The notes under the pieces were generated by a model. That model was not told the origin of the DNA and did not search any database. It saw only the letters and a list, made by a program, of their open reading frames with translations. The translations under genes and the position numbers were made by a program. This document shows positions 35,881 to 45,155 of a stretch of DNA of 64,000 bases, one piece after another; position 1 is the stretch's first letter; each line of letters starts with the position of its first letter. Source of the DNA: Microbacterium hydrocarbonoxydans (GTDB lineage Bacteria > Actinomycetota > Actinomycetes > Actinomycetales > Microbacteriaceae); assembly GCF_904831005.1 (NCBI RefSeq), contig NZ_LR882982.1, positions 1,550,001 through 1,614,000 on the forward strand, read 5' to 3'.

Positions 35881-35902
35881 AGGGTAGAGTCCGCATCCGA
35901 CA
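35881..35902 (-). promoter_or_regulatory. Exonuclease-AraC operon promoter with a PafBC-like core
   Basis: On the minus strand TGTCGGAT (35902-35895), 8 bases, then TACCCT (35886-35881), then 6 bases to the ATG at 35874. TGTCGG matches the PafBC core; the following AT differs from the TG consensus. Confidence 0.5.
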
Positions 35903-35942
35903 TCGGCGTGAAGGCTCACGGTGATCATCGATCGGCCACTCC

Positions 35943-35948
35943 TAGACT
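35943..35948 (+). promoter_or_regulatory. -10 element of a leaderless alpha/beta-hydrolase gene
   Basis: TAGACT, then GGAGGA, then the ATG at 35955. Confidence 0.6.
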
Positions 35949-35954
35949 GGAGGA

Positions 35955-36854
35955 ATGACCGTGCCCTCGCCGTATGCCGATCGCCTGAGCCGCCTGCCGG
36001 TCGTCCGACGCGAGGTCGAGGTGCGCGGCGGTACGACGGCGTTCTGGGAGTACGGTCCCGCCGATGCCGAGACCACGATCATCGCCGTCCACGGATTCCG
36101 CGGAGACCACCATGGGCTCGAGCCGGTCCTCGCCTTTCTTCCCGAGGTCCGTGTGCTCGCGCCTGACCTCCCCGGCTTCGGCGACTCGGCGCCCGTCCCC
36201 GGACGCACCTACGACCTCGACGAGTACGTCGAGTGGCTCACCGCATTCGTGGCGGCCGTGGCGCCGGGGGCGGTGATCCTCGGGCACTCCTTCGGCTCCA
36301 TCGTCACGTCGGCGGCCGTCGCACGCGGACTCGAGACTCCCCGACTGATCCTCATCAATCCGATCGGCGCGCCTGCACTCGAGGGTCCCAAGGGGATCAT
36401 GACCAAGCTCGCCGTGTTCTACTACGCGCTCGGCGCGCGGCTCCCCGAGAGAGTCGGCACTGCACTGCTGCGGAATCGCCTGATCGTGCGTGTGATGAGC
36501 ATCACAATGGCGAAGACCTCGGATCCGGATCTTCGACGCTTCGTCCACGACCAGCACGACACCTACTTCTCGCGTTTCGCGGATCGTGACGTGCTGCGAG
36601 ACGCCTTCGTGGCGAGTGTCTCGCACGACGTGAGTGAAGTGGCACAGGAGATCGATGTGCCGACACTGCTCATCGCCGCGCAGCGTGACGACATCACACC
36701 GATCGAGGTCGAACGGAAGCTCGCGTCACGATTCGCCGATGCCTCTCTCGTGGAGATCGCACACGTCGGGCATCTCATCCACTACGAGACGCCGGCCGAG
36801 GCGGCGGGCGCGATCCGACGATTCCTCAGGATTCCCGTCGCGCGACGCCCATGA
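35955..36854 (+). CDS. Alpha/beta-fold hydrolase
   Basis: 299 residues. Oxyanion-hole motif AVHGFRGDHHGLEPVL, nucleophile elbow GHSFGS, a cap region (about 130-210), an Asp region near ITPIEVE and the catalytic His in HVGHLIHYETP complete a Ser-Asp-His hydrolase. The substrate is unknown. It ends 29 bases inside the convergent Lrp gene. Confidence 0.9.
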   Translation: MTVPSPYADRLSRLPVVRREVEVRGGTTAFWEYGPADAETTIIAVHGFRGDHHGLEPVLAFLPEVRVLAPDLPGFGDSAPVPGRTYDLDEYVEWLTAFVAAVAPGAVILGHSFGSIVTSAAVARGLETPRLILINPIGAPALEGPKGIMTKLAVFYYALGARLPERVGTALLRNRLIVRVMSITMAKTSDPDLRRFVHDQHDTYFSRFADRDVLRDAFVASVSHDVSEVAQEIDVPTLLIAAQRDDITPIEVERKLASRFADASLVEIAHVGHLIHYETPAEAAGAIRRFLRIPVARRP

Positions 36855-37299
36855 GGCCCGCCACGCGGAACGGGATGACCTCGCCCATCGCGAGTGACGT
36901 CTCGGTACGCTCGACGCCGTCCACCGACAGGATCCGCGCATCTGTGTCGAAGAGATGACGCGCGTCGCGACAGGCCACGCGGGCGAGCAGATCGACTGAC
37001 CCGCTGAGGCCGTGCGCCTGCACGATCTCGGGTATCCGCGCGAGCTCGTTGATGATGCGCGGCAGCTCGGTCTGCCGCACGCCGATGCTCACGAACGCCT
37101 GAAGGGGGAATCCCAGGACGTCGGGCGAGAAGGAGCGTTCATAGGAGAGGAAGACACCGGTCTCCTCCAACCGCGCCATCCGCGCCTGGATCGTGTTGCG
37201 CGACAGGCCGAGGTTCTCGGCCAGCGCGACGATGGTGATGCGGGGATCATCGGCGAGTGCGGCGAGCAATTCCAGGTCTATGCGGTCAAGTCCGGCCAT
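36826..37299 (-). CDS. Lrp/AsnC-family transcriptional regulator
   Basis: 157 residues. N-terminal winged HTH (LDRIDLELLAALADDPRITIVALAENLGLSRNTIQARMARL) and C-terminal RAM domain (LQAFVSIGVRQTELPRIINELARIPEIVQAHGLSGSVDLLARV), which binds amino acids and oligomerises. It is divergent from the branched-chain keto-acid dehydrogenase operon, so control of branched-chain amino acid catabolism is a reasonable inference. M. tuberculosis has the BkdR-type Lrp regulator for its equivalent operon. TACTCT is 8 bases before the start. Confidence 0.92.
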   Translation of the reverse strand: MAGLDRIDLELLAALADDPRITIVALAENLGLSRNTIQARMARLEETGVFLSYERSFSPDVLGFPLQAFVSIGVRQTELPRIINELARIPEIVQAHGLSGSVDLLARVACRDARHLFDTDARILSVDGVERTETSLAMGEVIPFRVAGLMGVARRES

Positions 37300-37345
37300 A
37301 GTGCCAAAGAGTAGCAGCGCATTACGAGGTCCAGATTGGCAACAT

Positions 37346-37372
37346 GCTCAATCCCTCGGTCATTGCTTGAGC
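37346..37372 (+). promoter_or_regulatory. Inverted repeat in the lrp-bkd intergenic region, candidate operator
   Basis: GCTCAA (37346-37351) and TTGAGC (37367-37372) are exact reverse complements separated by 15 bases, between divergent lrp and bkdA. Lrp/AsnC operators are often such loose palindromes. Assignment is by position. Confidence 0.35.
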
Positions 37373-37469
37373 GGGCTGCTGACCAGACGTACTCTCGAAG
37401 TGGTCGGCGATGACGCCGGCGGACGCGTGTGAAGCCTCACGAGGGCATCCACGAGCAAGGAGGACGACG

Positions 37470-38585
37470 ATGTCACCGCAGAGCACTCCCACAGTCGATA
37501 CCGCTCAGGATCTTGAGCTGACAGAGCGGATCCTGGCGCCGGACGGGACGCGGATCGCGCACCCGGAGCTCGACCCCTACATCGCAGACGTCGATCCCGC
37601 GATGCTGCGGTGTCTTCTGCGCGACATGATCATCCTTCGACGGATCGATGCAGAGGGCGTCGCCCTGCAGCGTCAAGGACAGCTCGGCCTGTGGGCGCCC
37701 TGCCAGGGCCAGGAAGCGACGCAGATCGGCACCGCCCGGGCGCTCGCAGCGCAGGATTACGTCTTCCCGAGCTACCGCGAGACGGGAGTCATCTACGCTC
37801 GGGGCGCTCAGCCCGCCGACTTCGTCCGCATGTGGCGAGGCGAGGAAGGAGCAGGACATGACCCCGGTGCGCTCAGGGTCGCCCCGCTCCAGATCATCAT
37901 CGGTGCGCAGACCCTGCACGCCGTCGGCTATGCGCTCGGCATCCAGCACGACGGAGCCGACGAGGTCGCTGTGACCTATTTCGGAGATGGTGCCACGAGC
38001 CAGGGCGATGTCAACGAGGCGATGGTGTTCGCATCGTCGTATCGCGCCCCGGTGGTCTTCGTCTGCCAGAACAACCACTGGGCCATCTCGGAGCCGGTCG
38101 CCGTGCAGTCGCAGTTCCCGATCGCCGGACGCGCGCCGGGATTCGGCATCCCGAGCCTGCGCGTCGACGGGAACGACGTGCTCGCGTGCATGGCGGCGAT
38201 GCGGTGGGCTCTGGAGCACGCGCGGTCGGGCAAGGGGCCGGCGTACATCGAGGCAGTGACATATCGGATGGGACCACACACCACGGCCGATGATCCGACG
38301 AGGTACCGTGCCGGCGAAGAGCTGGAAGCGTGGCGACGTCGCGACCCGATCGCGCGTGTCGAGGCCCACCTGCGCGAGCTCGGCGAACTCGGCGACGTGC
38401 ACACGACGGAGATGCAGGCTGCGGCGGACGCGATCGCGAAGGACATGCGCGCACAGTGCCTGGGCATGGTCACTCGACCGCCTCTCGCGGTGTTCGACGG
38501 CGTGTACGCCGAGCCCCACTCGGGGATCGACCGTCAGCGTTCGGAGTACGCCAGCTATCTCGCCTCCTTCGACGTGGAGGCCTGA
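37470..38585 (+). CDS. bkdA: Branched-chain 2-oxoacid dehydrogenase E1 alpha
   Basis: 371 residues. With BkdB it decarboxylates branched-chain 2-oxoacids from Leu, Ile and Val using thiamine diphosphate. The TPP motif runs from YFGDGATSQGDVNEAM to VCQNNHWAIS, and PSYRETG and GPHTTADDPTRYR are E1-alpha features. The ATG has an AAGGAGG ribosome-binding site (37457-37463). An N-terminal extension of about 50 residues precedes the core. bkdB starts 2 bases after the stop. Pyruvate specificity is less likely given the downstream leucine genes. Confidence 0.93.
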   Translation: MSPQSTPTVDTAQDLELTERILAPDGTRIAHPELDPYIADVDPAMLRCLLRDMIILRRIDAEGVALQRQGQLGLWAPCQGQEATQIGTARALAAQDYVFPSYRETGVIYARGAQPADFVRMWRGEEGAGHDPGALRVAPLQIIIGAQTLHAVGYALGIQHDGADEVAVTYFGDGATSQGDVNEAMVFASSYRAPVVFVCQNNHWAISEPVAVQSQFPIAGRAPGFGIPSLRVDGNDVLACMAAMRWALEHARSGKGPAYIEAVTYRMGPHTTADDPTRYRAGEELEAWRRRDPIARVEAHLRELGELGDVHTTEMQAAADAIAKDMRAQCLGMVTRPPLAVFDGVYAEPHSGIDRQRSEYASYLASFDVEA

Positions 38586-38586
38586 G

Positions 38587-39597
38587 ATGACCGAGATCAC
38601 ACTGGGCAAGGCTCTCGGAGCCGGACTCCGGCAGGCCATGCGAGACGACGATCGCGTCGTGCTGCTGGGGGAGGACATCGGTCGTCTGGGCGGAGTTTTC
38701 CGAATCACCGATGGACTCCTCGATGAGTTCGGGTCGCAGCGCGTGATCGACACGCCGCTTGCAGAATCAGGGATCGTCGGGACCGCGGTGGGCCTGGCGT
38801 TCCGTGGGTACCGCCCGGTCGTCGAGATCCAGTTCGACGGTTTCGTGTATCCGGCTTTCGACCAGATCGTGGCTCAGGTCGCCAAGCTGCACTACCGCAC
38901 GCAAGGCCGGGTCAAGATGCCGATCACGATCAGGATCCCCTGGGCGGGGGGCATCGGCGCGGCCGAGCATCACTCGGAGTCTCCCGAAGCGTACTTCGTG
39001 CATACTGCGGGACTGCGCGTGGTCGCGGTCTCCAATCCCGAGGATGCGTACCGCAGTCTGCGTCAGGCCATCGCCTCCGACGATCCGGTCATCTTTTTCG
39101 AGCCGAAGCGGCTCTATCACCACAAAGGCGAGGTCGACCTCGAGGCGCCCCTGGCGGATGCTCCGCCCATGGGTCTCGCGCGTGTCGTGCGCCAGGGGAG
39201 TGATGTGACTCTCATCACGTACGGAGCGATGACGACCACGGCGCTCCAGGCCGCGGAGGCGGCGGAGGACGAAGGCGTCTCGATCGAGGTGATCGACCTG
39301 CGCTCCCTCTCGCCCGTCGACTACGACTCCGTCGCAGCCTCCGTGCGCAAGACCGGCAGGGTGGTCGTCGCTCACGAGGCGTCGCGAGAGGCCGGCGTCG
39401 CCGCCGAAGTCATCGCCAGCGTCACAGAGCGCTGCTTCGAGTATCTGGAGTCGGCGCCGCTGCGGGTGACGGGGCACGACGTGCCGTACCCCCCGGCGAA
39501 GCTCGAGAAGTACCATCTCCCCGATCTCGATCGTCTCCTGGATGCTGTGGACCGCGTGCTCGACCGGCCGAACAGCCTGACGGGGGTCGACGCATGA
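38587..39597 (+). CDS. bkdB: Branched-chain 2-oxoacid dehydrogenase E1 beta
   Basis: 336 residues. The transketolase pyrimidine-binding fold is recognised by LGEDIGRLGGVFRITDGL, RVIDTPLAESGIVG and EIQFDGFVYPAFDQIV. The C-terminal domain has IEVIDLRSLSPVDYD. It pairs with BkdA in an alpha2-beta2 E1 that lipoylates E2 with the acyl group. Its TGA overlaps the bkdC ATG (ATGA). Confidence 0.95.
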   Translation: MTEITLGKALGAGLRQAMRDDDRVVLLGEDIGRLGGVFRITDGLLDEFGSQRVIDTPLAESGIVGTAVGLAFRGYRPVVEIQFDGFVYPAFDQIVAQVAKLHYRTQGRVKMPITIRIPWAGGIGAAEHHSESPEAYFVHTAGLRVVAVSNPEDAYRSLRQAIASDDPVIFFEPKRLYHHKGEVDLEAPLADAPPMGLARVVRQGSDVTLITYGAMTTTALQAAEAAEDEGVSIEVIDLRSLSPVDYDSVAASVRKTGRVVVAHEASREAGVAAEVIASVTERCFEYLESAPLRVTGHDVPYPPAKLEKYHLPDLDRLLDAVDRVLDRPNSLTGVDA

Positions 39598-40946
39598 TCG
39601 CCGAGTTCCGCCTCCCCGACCTGGGGGAGGGCCTGATGGAGGCTGAGGTCGTGCAATGGCTGGTCGCGCCGGGAGACAGCGTCACTCTCAATCAGACGCT
39701 CGCCGAGGTGGAGACGGCCAAGGCGATCGTCGAGCTCCCCTCGCCCTTCGAGGGCACGGTCTCGACACTGCATGCCGAAGCGGGCGAGACCGTCGCTGTG
39801 GGGGCACCCCTGATCGCCTTCGACGTCGACGGCAGCGAGTCCGATGCCTCGGAACCGAGCAGCAGCGCCAGGAGTGAGCCGAATCTCGTCGGCTACGGGG
39901 CGGCCCCGCCTGTCGCAGGACGAGCGACGCGCAGGGCCCGCCGCGTCGGCGCGGCGCCCACCGCGACTGATACGGCTGTCCTCGACGCAGCCCCGCACGA
40001 TGCCTCGCCGACGCCCAGCATCGACACGCTGATCGAACGCCCCCGCTCGACGCCGCCGGTGCGGGCGTACGCGAAGAGCTTGGGCATCGATCTCGTGCTC
40101 GTCGCGGCGACGGTCGGAGACAGGCTCATCACGCGGTCGGATGTCGATGCGTTCGCGGATCGGGTCCATGGCGGTGCTGCTCAGGAACCTCGTCGTGAAG
40201 AGAAGCCCGACTCGCCGCCCTCGTCAGTGACGCTTCTGCCCGACGACGGACGCGAGGTGCGCATCCCCATCCGGGGTGTGCGCAAGCACACGGCGGCAGC
40301 GATGGTCGAGAGCGCGTTCACCGCTCCGCACGTGACGGTCTTCCACACCGTGGACGTCACCGCCACTCTGGATCTGCTGGCGTCGCTCCGGACCGATCGC
40401 GCGCTCGCCGAACATCGCATCGGTCCGCTCGCCGTCGTCGCCAAGGCCGTGTGCCTGGCGCTCGGCAGGAACCCTGAACTCAATTCGCGATGGGACGATG
40501 ATGCCGGCGAGATCGTGCGCCACACGTACGTCGACCTCGGCATCGCCGCGGCGACGGAGCGGGGACTCCTCGTCCCGAACATCCGCGATGCGGAGCGCAT
40601 GACGCTCATCGAACTCGCGGATGCGCTGCGCTCCCTCGCCGAGACCGCACGATCGGGAAGGACCACGCCTGCCGAACTCGCGGGAGGCACGTTCTCGATC
40701 TCGAACATCGGGGTGTTCGGCATCGACGCCGGCACCCCGATCCTCCCGCCAGGACAGTCGGGGATCCTCGCCATCGGAGCGATCCGCCGCCAGCCGTGGG
40801 AGTTCCGCGGCGAGATGGCACTGCGCCACATGATGACGCTGAGCCTGTCGTTCGATCACCGCGTCGTCGACGGCGCCGAGGGCGCGAAGTTCGTGAAGGA
40901 CGTCGCCGACCTCCTCGAGGAACCGGGCCGTGCACTGCTGATGTGA
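39594..40946 (+). CDS. bkdC: Branched-chain dihydrolipoamide acyltransferase (E2)
   Basis: 450 residues. A single N-terminal lipoyl domain carries Lys43 in VETAKAIVELPS. An Ala/Pro-rich linker is followed by a peripheral subunit-binding domain (about 155-190, VRAYAKSLGIDL) and the acyltransferase core. The catalytic His422 and Asp426 are in DHRVVDGAEG. It transfers the isovaleryl or related acyl group to CoA. No E3 (lpd) gene is present here, so the complex must use one encoded elsewhere. The single lipoyl domain matches M. tuberculosis BkdC. Confidence 0.95.
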   Translation: MIAEFRLPDLGEGLMEAEVVQWLVAPGDSVTLNQTLAEVETAKAIVELPSPFEGTVSTLHAEAGETVAVGAPLIAFDVDGSESDASEPSSSARSEPNLVGYGAAPPVAGRATRRARRVGAAPTATDTAVLDAAPHDASPTPSIDTLIERPRSTPPVRAYAKSLGIDLVLVAATVGDRLITRSDVDAFADRVHGGAAQEPRREEKPDSPPSSVTLLPDDGREVRIPIRGVRKHTAAAMVESAFTAPHVTVFHTVDVTATLDLLASLRTDRALAEHRIGPLAVVAKAVCLALGRNPELNSRWDDDAGEIVRHTYVDLGIAAATERGLLVPNIRDAERMTLIELADALRSLAETARSGRTTPAELAGGTFSISNIGVFGIDAGTPILPPGQSGILAIGAIRRQPWEFRGEMALRHMMTLSLSFDHRVVDGAEGAKFVKDVADLLEEPGRALLM

Positions 40947-40957
40947 CGGCGCAGAGA

Positions 40958-41551
40958 TCAGACCGGCGCCCTGAGGGCGCACTCCGCCATCGCGGCCAGC
41001 ACGGTCGCGGTGGCGGAGTGGCGGCGGGCGGCCGCGCTCGTGCTGTGCGGCGTCGAGTTGATGAGGCCGAAACAGGCCTGGACGCGAAGCCGCAGCTCGT
41101 CGGCACCGGCATCGATCAGCGCGGCGAGCGCGTCCATCCAGAGCTCGATGTACGCGCGCTGCAGGCGTCGCACCTCGCTGTGATCGTGCGGCGCGAGATG
41201 AGCGACATCGCTGTCGTGCACGCGGATGACGTCGGCGTGGCGCAGCGCGAACTCCACGTGGAACCCGATCAGTTCGCGGATGCGCTCGTCGGGTGTCGTA
41301 GCGGCGTCGGCCACGCGAGAGCCGCCGTCCACGAGATCACGACTGACCTCGACCAGGACGGCGCCGAGAAGTGCCTGCTTGCCGGCGAAGTGGCGATAGA
41401 CGGCAGGGCCCGACACTCCGACCGCGGCGCCGATGTCCTCCAGGCTGACCCCGTTGTACCCGCGCTCGGCGAAGAGATGCGCCGTGGCGCGCAGGATCGC
41501 GTCCGAGCGCTCCGCCTTGGCGCGATCTCGTGCGGTGATCGGGGTTGTCAT
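40958..41551 (-). CDS. TetR-family regulator of the leucine-degradation genes (BkaR-like)
   Basis: 197 residues. N-terminal HTH: ILRATAHLFAERGYNGVSLEDIGAAVGVSGPAVYRHFAGKQALL. The helical C-terminal ligand domain follows. It lies between the bkd genes and the divergent carboxylase operon, over a region with two palindromic sites. M. tuberculosis Rv2506 (BkaR) is a TetR repressor at the equivalent locus, controlling branched-chain keto-acid genes. The ligand is likely an acyl-CoA of the pathway; this part is inference. Confidence 0.9.
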   Translation of the reverse strand: MTTPITARDRAKAERSDAILRATAHLFAERGYNGVSLEDIGAAVGVSGPAVYRHFAGKQALLGAVLVEVSRDLVDGGSRVADAATTPDERIRELIGFHVEFALRHADVIRVHDSDVAHLAPHDHSEVRRLQRAYIELWMDALAALIDAGADELRLRVQACFGLINSTPHSTSAAARRHSATATVLAAMAECALRAPV

Positions 41552-41555
41552 CTCA

Positions 41556-41600
41556 GTTAATCCTCGCTAACCTGATGTAACTGGTTAGTGCACACTAACC
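41556..41600. promoter_or_regulatory. Twin TetR operator candidate between tetR and the carboxylase gene
   Basis: A perfect palindrome GGTTAGTG-CA-CACTAACC occupies 41583-41600. A weaker site, GTTA-N8-TAAC, lies at 41556-41571. Both have the same GTTA-N8-TAAC skeleton, with equivalent positions 28 bases apart. The second site is 5 bases from the tetR start codon, so autoregulation is likely. Confidence 0.65.
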
Positions 41601-41662
41601 GAAGAAGCACGAGTCGCACCAGAGTGTGACAGATGCGCACGTGTGTCGAGGAGGACATCACG

Positions 41663-43216
41663 ATGCCTGCGACCCAGCAGTCCCTTGCCGCCGAGCTCCG
41701 GGAGCGGCTCGCCGTGGTGGCTCGAGGGGGCCCGGAGTCCTCTCGTCAGCGACATGTCGCGCGCGGCAAGCTTCTCCCGCGTGATCGGGTCGCTCGCCTC
41801 CTCGACGAAGGGAGTCCGTTCCTCGAGATCGCTCCTCTCGCCGCTGACGGACTCTACGACGGCGATGCTCCGGCTGCGGGGGTGATCGCCGGGATCGGCC
41901 TCGTGCACGGCCGACACGTCATGGTGGTCTGCAACGACGCCACGGTGAAGGGCGGCACGTACTATCCGCTCACGGTGAAGAAGCACCTGCGCGCGCAGGA
42001 GATCGCGCTCGAGAATCGTCTGCCCTGCGTGTATCTGGTCGATTCGGGCGGTGCGTTCCTACCCAGGCAGGACGAGGTCTTCCCCGATCGCGACCACTTC
42101 GGACGCATCTTCTTCAATCAGGCCCGCATGTCTGCTCAGGGCATTCCGCAGCTGGCGGCGGTGCTCGGCTCGTGCACCGCGGGCGGTGCGTATGTGCCGG
42201 CGATGAGCGATGAGACCGTGATCGTGCGCGGGCAGGGGACGATCTTCCTCGGAGGGCCTCCACTCGTGAAGGCGGCCATCGGCGAGATCGTCTCGGCAGA
42301 AGAACTCGGGGGCGGTGAGCTGCACGCCCGGCGGAGTGGAGTGGTCGATCACCTGGCCGAGGACGACGAGCACGCGTTGGAGATACTGCGCGACATCGTC
42401 TCGACGCTTCCGGCACCCCTCGAGCCGGCATGGGAGGTCACCGAATCCCGGGCGCCCGCGGCCGTCGGCTCGCTCTATGAGTCGGTCCCCGTCGACGTCA
42501 ACGCCTCGTACGACGTGCGCCTCGTCATCTCTCACCTCCTGGACGGCGATTCGTTCCGGGAGTTCAAGTCCGAGTACGGCACGACGCTCGTCACAGGGTT
42601 CGGTCGCCTCCACGGTCACCCTGTCGGCATCGTCGCCAACAATGGAGTCCTGTTCGGCGAGTCCGCGCTGAAGGGCGCGCACTTCATCGAGCTGTGCGAT
42701 CAGCGCGGCATCCCCCTGGTGTTCCTGCAGAACATCAGCGGTTTCATGGTGGGGACCGAGGCCGAGGCCGGGGGGATCGCGAAGGACGGGGCCAAGATGG
42801 TGACGGCCGTGGCGAGCACCCGTGTCCCGAAGCTCACAGTGATCATCGGCGGCTCGTTCGGTGCCGGCAACTACTCGATGTGCGGACGCGCGTACTCGCC
42901 CCGCTTCCTATGGACCTGGCCTGCGAGTCGGATCTCCGTGATGGGCGGCGCGCAGGCCGCATCCGTCCTCGCCACCGTCAAGGAGGACCAGCTGGCCGCT
43001 CGCGGTGAAGCGTGGGACGCCCAGCAGCGGAGCGATTTCGAGGCGCCGATCCGCAGGCAGTACGACGCGCAGGGGGAGCCGTACTATGCGACCGCTCGGC
43101 TCTGGGACGACGGCATCATCGATCCGGTCGATACGCGTGATCTTCTGGGGCTCGCCCTCGATGTCATCGCGAGGACTCCGCTGCCCGACTCTCGCTTCGG
43201 CCTGTTCAGGATGTGA
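41663..43216 (+). CDS. accD1: Acyl-CoA carboxylase beta subunit, probably 3-methylcrotonyl-CoA carboxylase
   Basis: 517 residues of the biotin-dependent carboxyltransferase family. It transfers CO2 from carboxybiotin to an acyl-CoA. The N- and C-terminal crotonase-like halves are complete, with [25 protein letters not shown], the glycine-rich [16 protein letters not shown] and [13 protein letters not shown]. These signatures are closest to methylcrotonyl-CoA carboxylases, and the neighbours (isovaleryl-CoA dehydrogenase-like, MaoC, lyase) fit the leucine pathway. The ATG at 41663 has a GAGGAGG ribosome-binding site. M. tuberculosis accD1 (Rv2502c) holds the same position. Confidence 0.92.
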   Translation: MPATQQSLAAELRERLAVVARGGPESSRQRHVARGKLLPRDRVARLLDEGSPFLEIAPLAADGLYDGDAPAAGVIAGIGLVHGRHVMVVCNDATVKGGTYYPLTVKKHLRAQEIALENRLPCVYLVDSGGAFLPRQDEVFPDRDHFGRIFFNQARMSAQGIPQLAAVLGSCTAGGAYVPAMSDETVIVRGQGTIFLGGPPLVKAAIGEIVSAEELGGGELHARRSGVVDHLAEDDEHALEILRDIVSTLPAPLEPAWEVTESRAPAAVGSLYESVPVDVNASYDVRLVISHLLDGDSFREFKSEYGTTLVTGFGRLHGHPVGIVANNGVLFGESALKGAHFIELCDQRGIPLVFLQNISGFMVGTEAEAGGIAKDGAKMVTAVASTRVPKLTVIIGGSFGAGNYSMCGRAYSPRFLWTWPASRISVMGGAQAASVLATVKEDQLAARGEAWDAQQRSDFEAPIRRQYDAQGEPYYATARLWDDGIIDPVDTRDLLGLALDVIARTPLPDSRFGLFRM

Positions 43217-43223
43217 GCACCCC

Positions 43224-45155
43224 ATGACTGATTTCCAGACACTCACTGCGCAGCCCCCCGCCTCGTCGAAGAGTTTCGACACCGTCCTGGTCGCGAATCG
43301 AGGCGAGATCGCGCGACGCATCATCCGCACGCTGCGAGACAAGGGCATTCGCAGTGTGGCGGTGTACAGCGATGCCGACGTCGCTGCCCCGCACGTGCGC
43401 GAGGCCGATACCTCTGTGCGGATCGGCCCGGCACCAGCCGCCGATTCGTATCTCGACATCGATGCCGTGATCGCCGCGGCTCGCGCCAGCGGCTCCCAGG
43501 CGATCCATCCGGGCTACGGATTCCTGTCCGAGAGCGTCGGGCTCGCCGAGGCCTGCGCCGAGGGAGGCATCGTCTTCATCGGGCCATCGGTCGACGCGCT
43601 GCAGATCATGGGCGACAAGGCCAGAGCGCGTGAGCACGTCTCCCGATCCGGGGTTCCGATCGTTCCGGGCTTCGACGCGCGCGGACTCTCCGACGCCGAG
43701 ATCCGTGACGAGGCCGCACGCGTCGGATTCCCCCTGCTCGTGAAGCCGAGTGCAGGCGGCGGCGGCAAGGGAATGGAGGTGGTCGAAGACGCTTCCGGCT
43801 TGACCTCGGCGCTCGCCTCCGCGCGCCGCGTCGCGGCTGCCGCCTTCGGAGACGATGCACTGATCCTGGAGCGCCTCATACGCCGCCCCCGGCACATCGA
43901 GGTGCAGGTCTTCGGAGACGGACACGGACAGGTGGTCGTTCTCGGCGAACGCGAATGCACCCTCCAGCGGCGTCACCAGAAGGTCATCGAGGAGGCACCC
44001 TCCGCCGGGATACCCGAATCGACGAGAGCTCGTCTGTTCGAGGCCGCCGTGCAGACTGCGCAGAGCGTGGCGTATGTCGGGGCGGGCACCGTCGAGTTCC
44101 TCGTCGATGCAGACGACCAGGACGAGGTGTTCTTCATCGAGATGAACACGCGACTTCAGGTGGAGCACCCCGTGACCGAGGAAGTCACGGGCGTCGATCT
44201 GGTCGCTCTGCAGATCGACGTCGCTGCAGGGGGTTCTGTGCCGCCAGCGCCGCCGACACGCGGGCATGCCGTGGAGGCGCGGATCTACGCCGAGTCCCCG
44301 CAGCGCGGATTCGTGCCGTCGACGGGTCGCCTGCTGCTGTTCGACGCGCCGAAAGGCGTTCGCGTCGACGCTGCGGTCGAGACAGGCTCGGAGGTCACGG
44401 GATACTACGACCCCCTGATCGCGAAGGTGATCGCTCACGCGGACGATCGTGCCACCGCCCTTCGGCTGCTGGATGCGGCGCTCGGCCGGACGACGGTACT
44501 GGGAGTCGACACGAACATCGCCTTCCTGCGACAGCTCTGCAGCGACGCGCGGGTGAGCGCTGGAGACCTCGACACGGGGCTCATCGAATCGCTGCTGCCC
44601 CTGGCTGTGGAGACTCCGTCCGACGCGATGCTGTCGGCGGCGCGCGAGCATCTCCTCGCGTCGCGTTCGCATGAGCGGTCGGCGCGACGCGCAGGGCGGG
44701 TGTGGCAGCGGCTGACAGATCACTCTCGCGAAGAGGTCGTCTTCGCGACGGATCTCGAGCAGGTCCTTGTGGCGCCCACGGGAGCGTCGCACAGCGTCGC
44801 GGTCGCCTCTGACGGGGATGGCGCCGTGTGGGTAGCCGAGGGCGGACGGACGATGCGGCTTCGCCCTCTGGTCCGACGAGAGCGGATGCGTCGTCGCCTG
44901 GCCGGACTCGAAGCACGTGCCGCAGACTCCGACCCCGAGGCGCGTGCTCCGATGCCCGGTGGCGTCGTAGCTGTGCATGTGGCGGATGGCGACCAGGTCA
45001 CGGCCGGGATGGCGCTCGTCTCGATCGAGGCGATGAAGATGGAGCACCCGGTGCCGGCGCCCCGTGACGGAACTGTGAGATTGCTGGTCTCCGCCGGCGA
45101 TCAGGTGCGACGGGATCAGGTGGTCGCTCGCGTGACGATGGAGGAAGAACGATGA
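43224..45155 (+). CDS. accA1: Acyl-CoA carboxylase alpha subunit (biotin carboxylase plus biotin carrier)
   Basis: 643 residues. Biotin carboxylase domains occupy about 1-465 (VLVANRGEIARRIIRTLRDKGI, ATP-grasp GGGGKGMEVV, EMNTRLQVEHPVTEEVTG). A middle linker domain follows, then the biotinyl domain with Lys605 in EAMKMEHP. It carboxylates its own biotin with bicarbonate and ATP for the beta subunit encoded just upstream. It starts 7 bases after accD1, and its TGA overlaps the next ATG. Confidence 0.95.
   Translation: MTDFQTLTAQPPASSKSFDTVLVANRGEIARRIIRTLRDKGIRSVAVYSDADVAAPHVREADTSVRIGPAPAADSYLDIDAVIAAARASGSQAIHPGYGFLSESVGLAEACAEGGIVFIGPSVDALQIMGDKARAREHVSRSGVPIVPGFDARGLSDAEIRDEAARVGFPLLVKPSAGGGGKGMEVVEDASGLTSALASARRVAAAAFGDDALILERLIRRPRHIEVQVFGDGHGQVVVLGERECTLQRRHQKVIEEAPSAGIPESTRARLFEAAVQTAQSVAYVGAGTVEFLVDADDQDEVFFIEMNTRLQVEHPVTEEVTGVDLVALQIDVAAGGSVPPAPPTRGHAVEARIYAESPQRGFVPSTGRLLLFDAPKGVRVDAAVETGSEVTGYYDPLIAKVIAHADDRATALRLLDAALGRTTVLGVDTNIAFLRQLCSDARVSAGDLDTGLIESLLPLAVETPSDAMLSAAREHLLASRSHERSARRAGRVWQRLTDHSREEVVFATDLEQVLVAPTGASHSVAVASDGDGAVWVAEGGRTMRLRPLVRRERMRRRLAGLEARAADSDPEARAPMPGGVVAVHVADGDQVTAGMALVSIEAMKMEHPVPAPRDGTVRLLVSAGDQVRRDQVVARVTMEEER

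Noticed and set aside
40966-40980. GCGCCC-TGA-GGGCGC hairpin as terminator of bkdC
   Set aside because: The stem is only 6 bp and lies inside the convergent tetR coding sequence.
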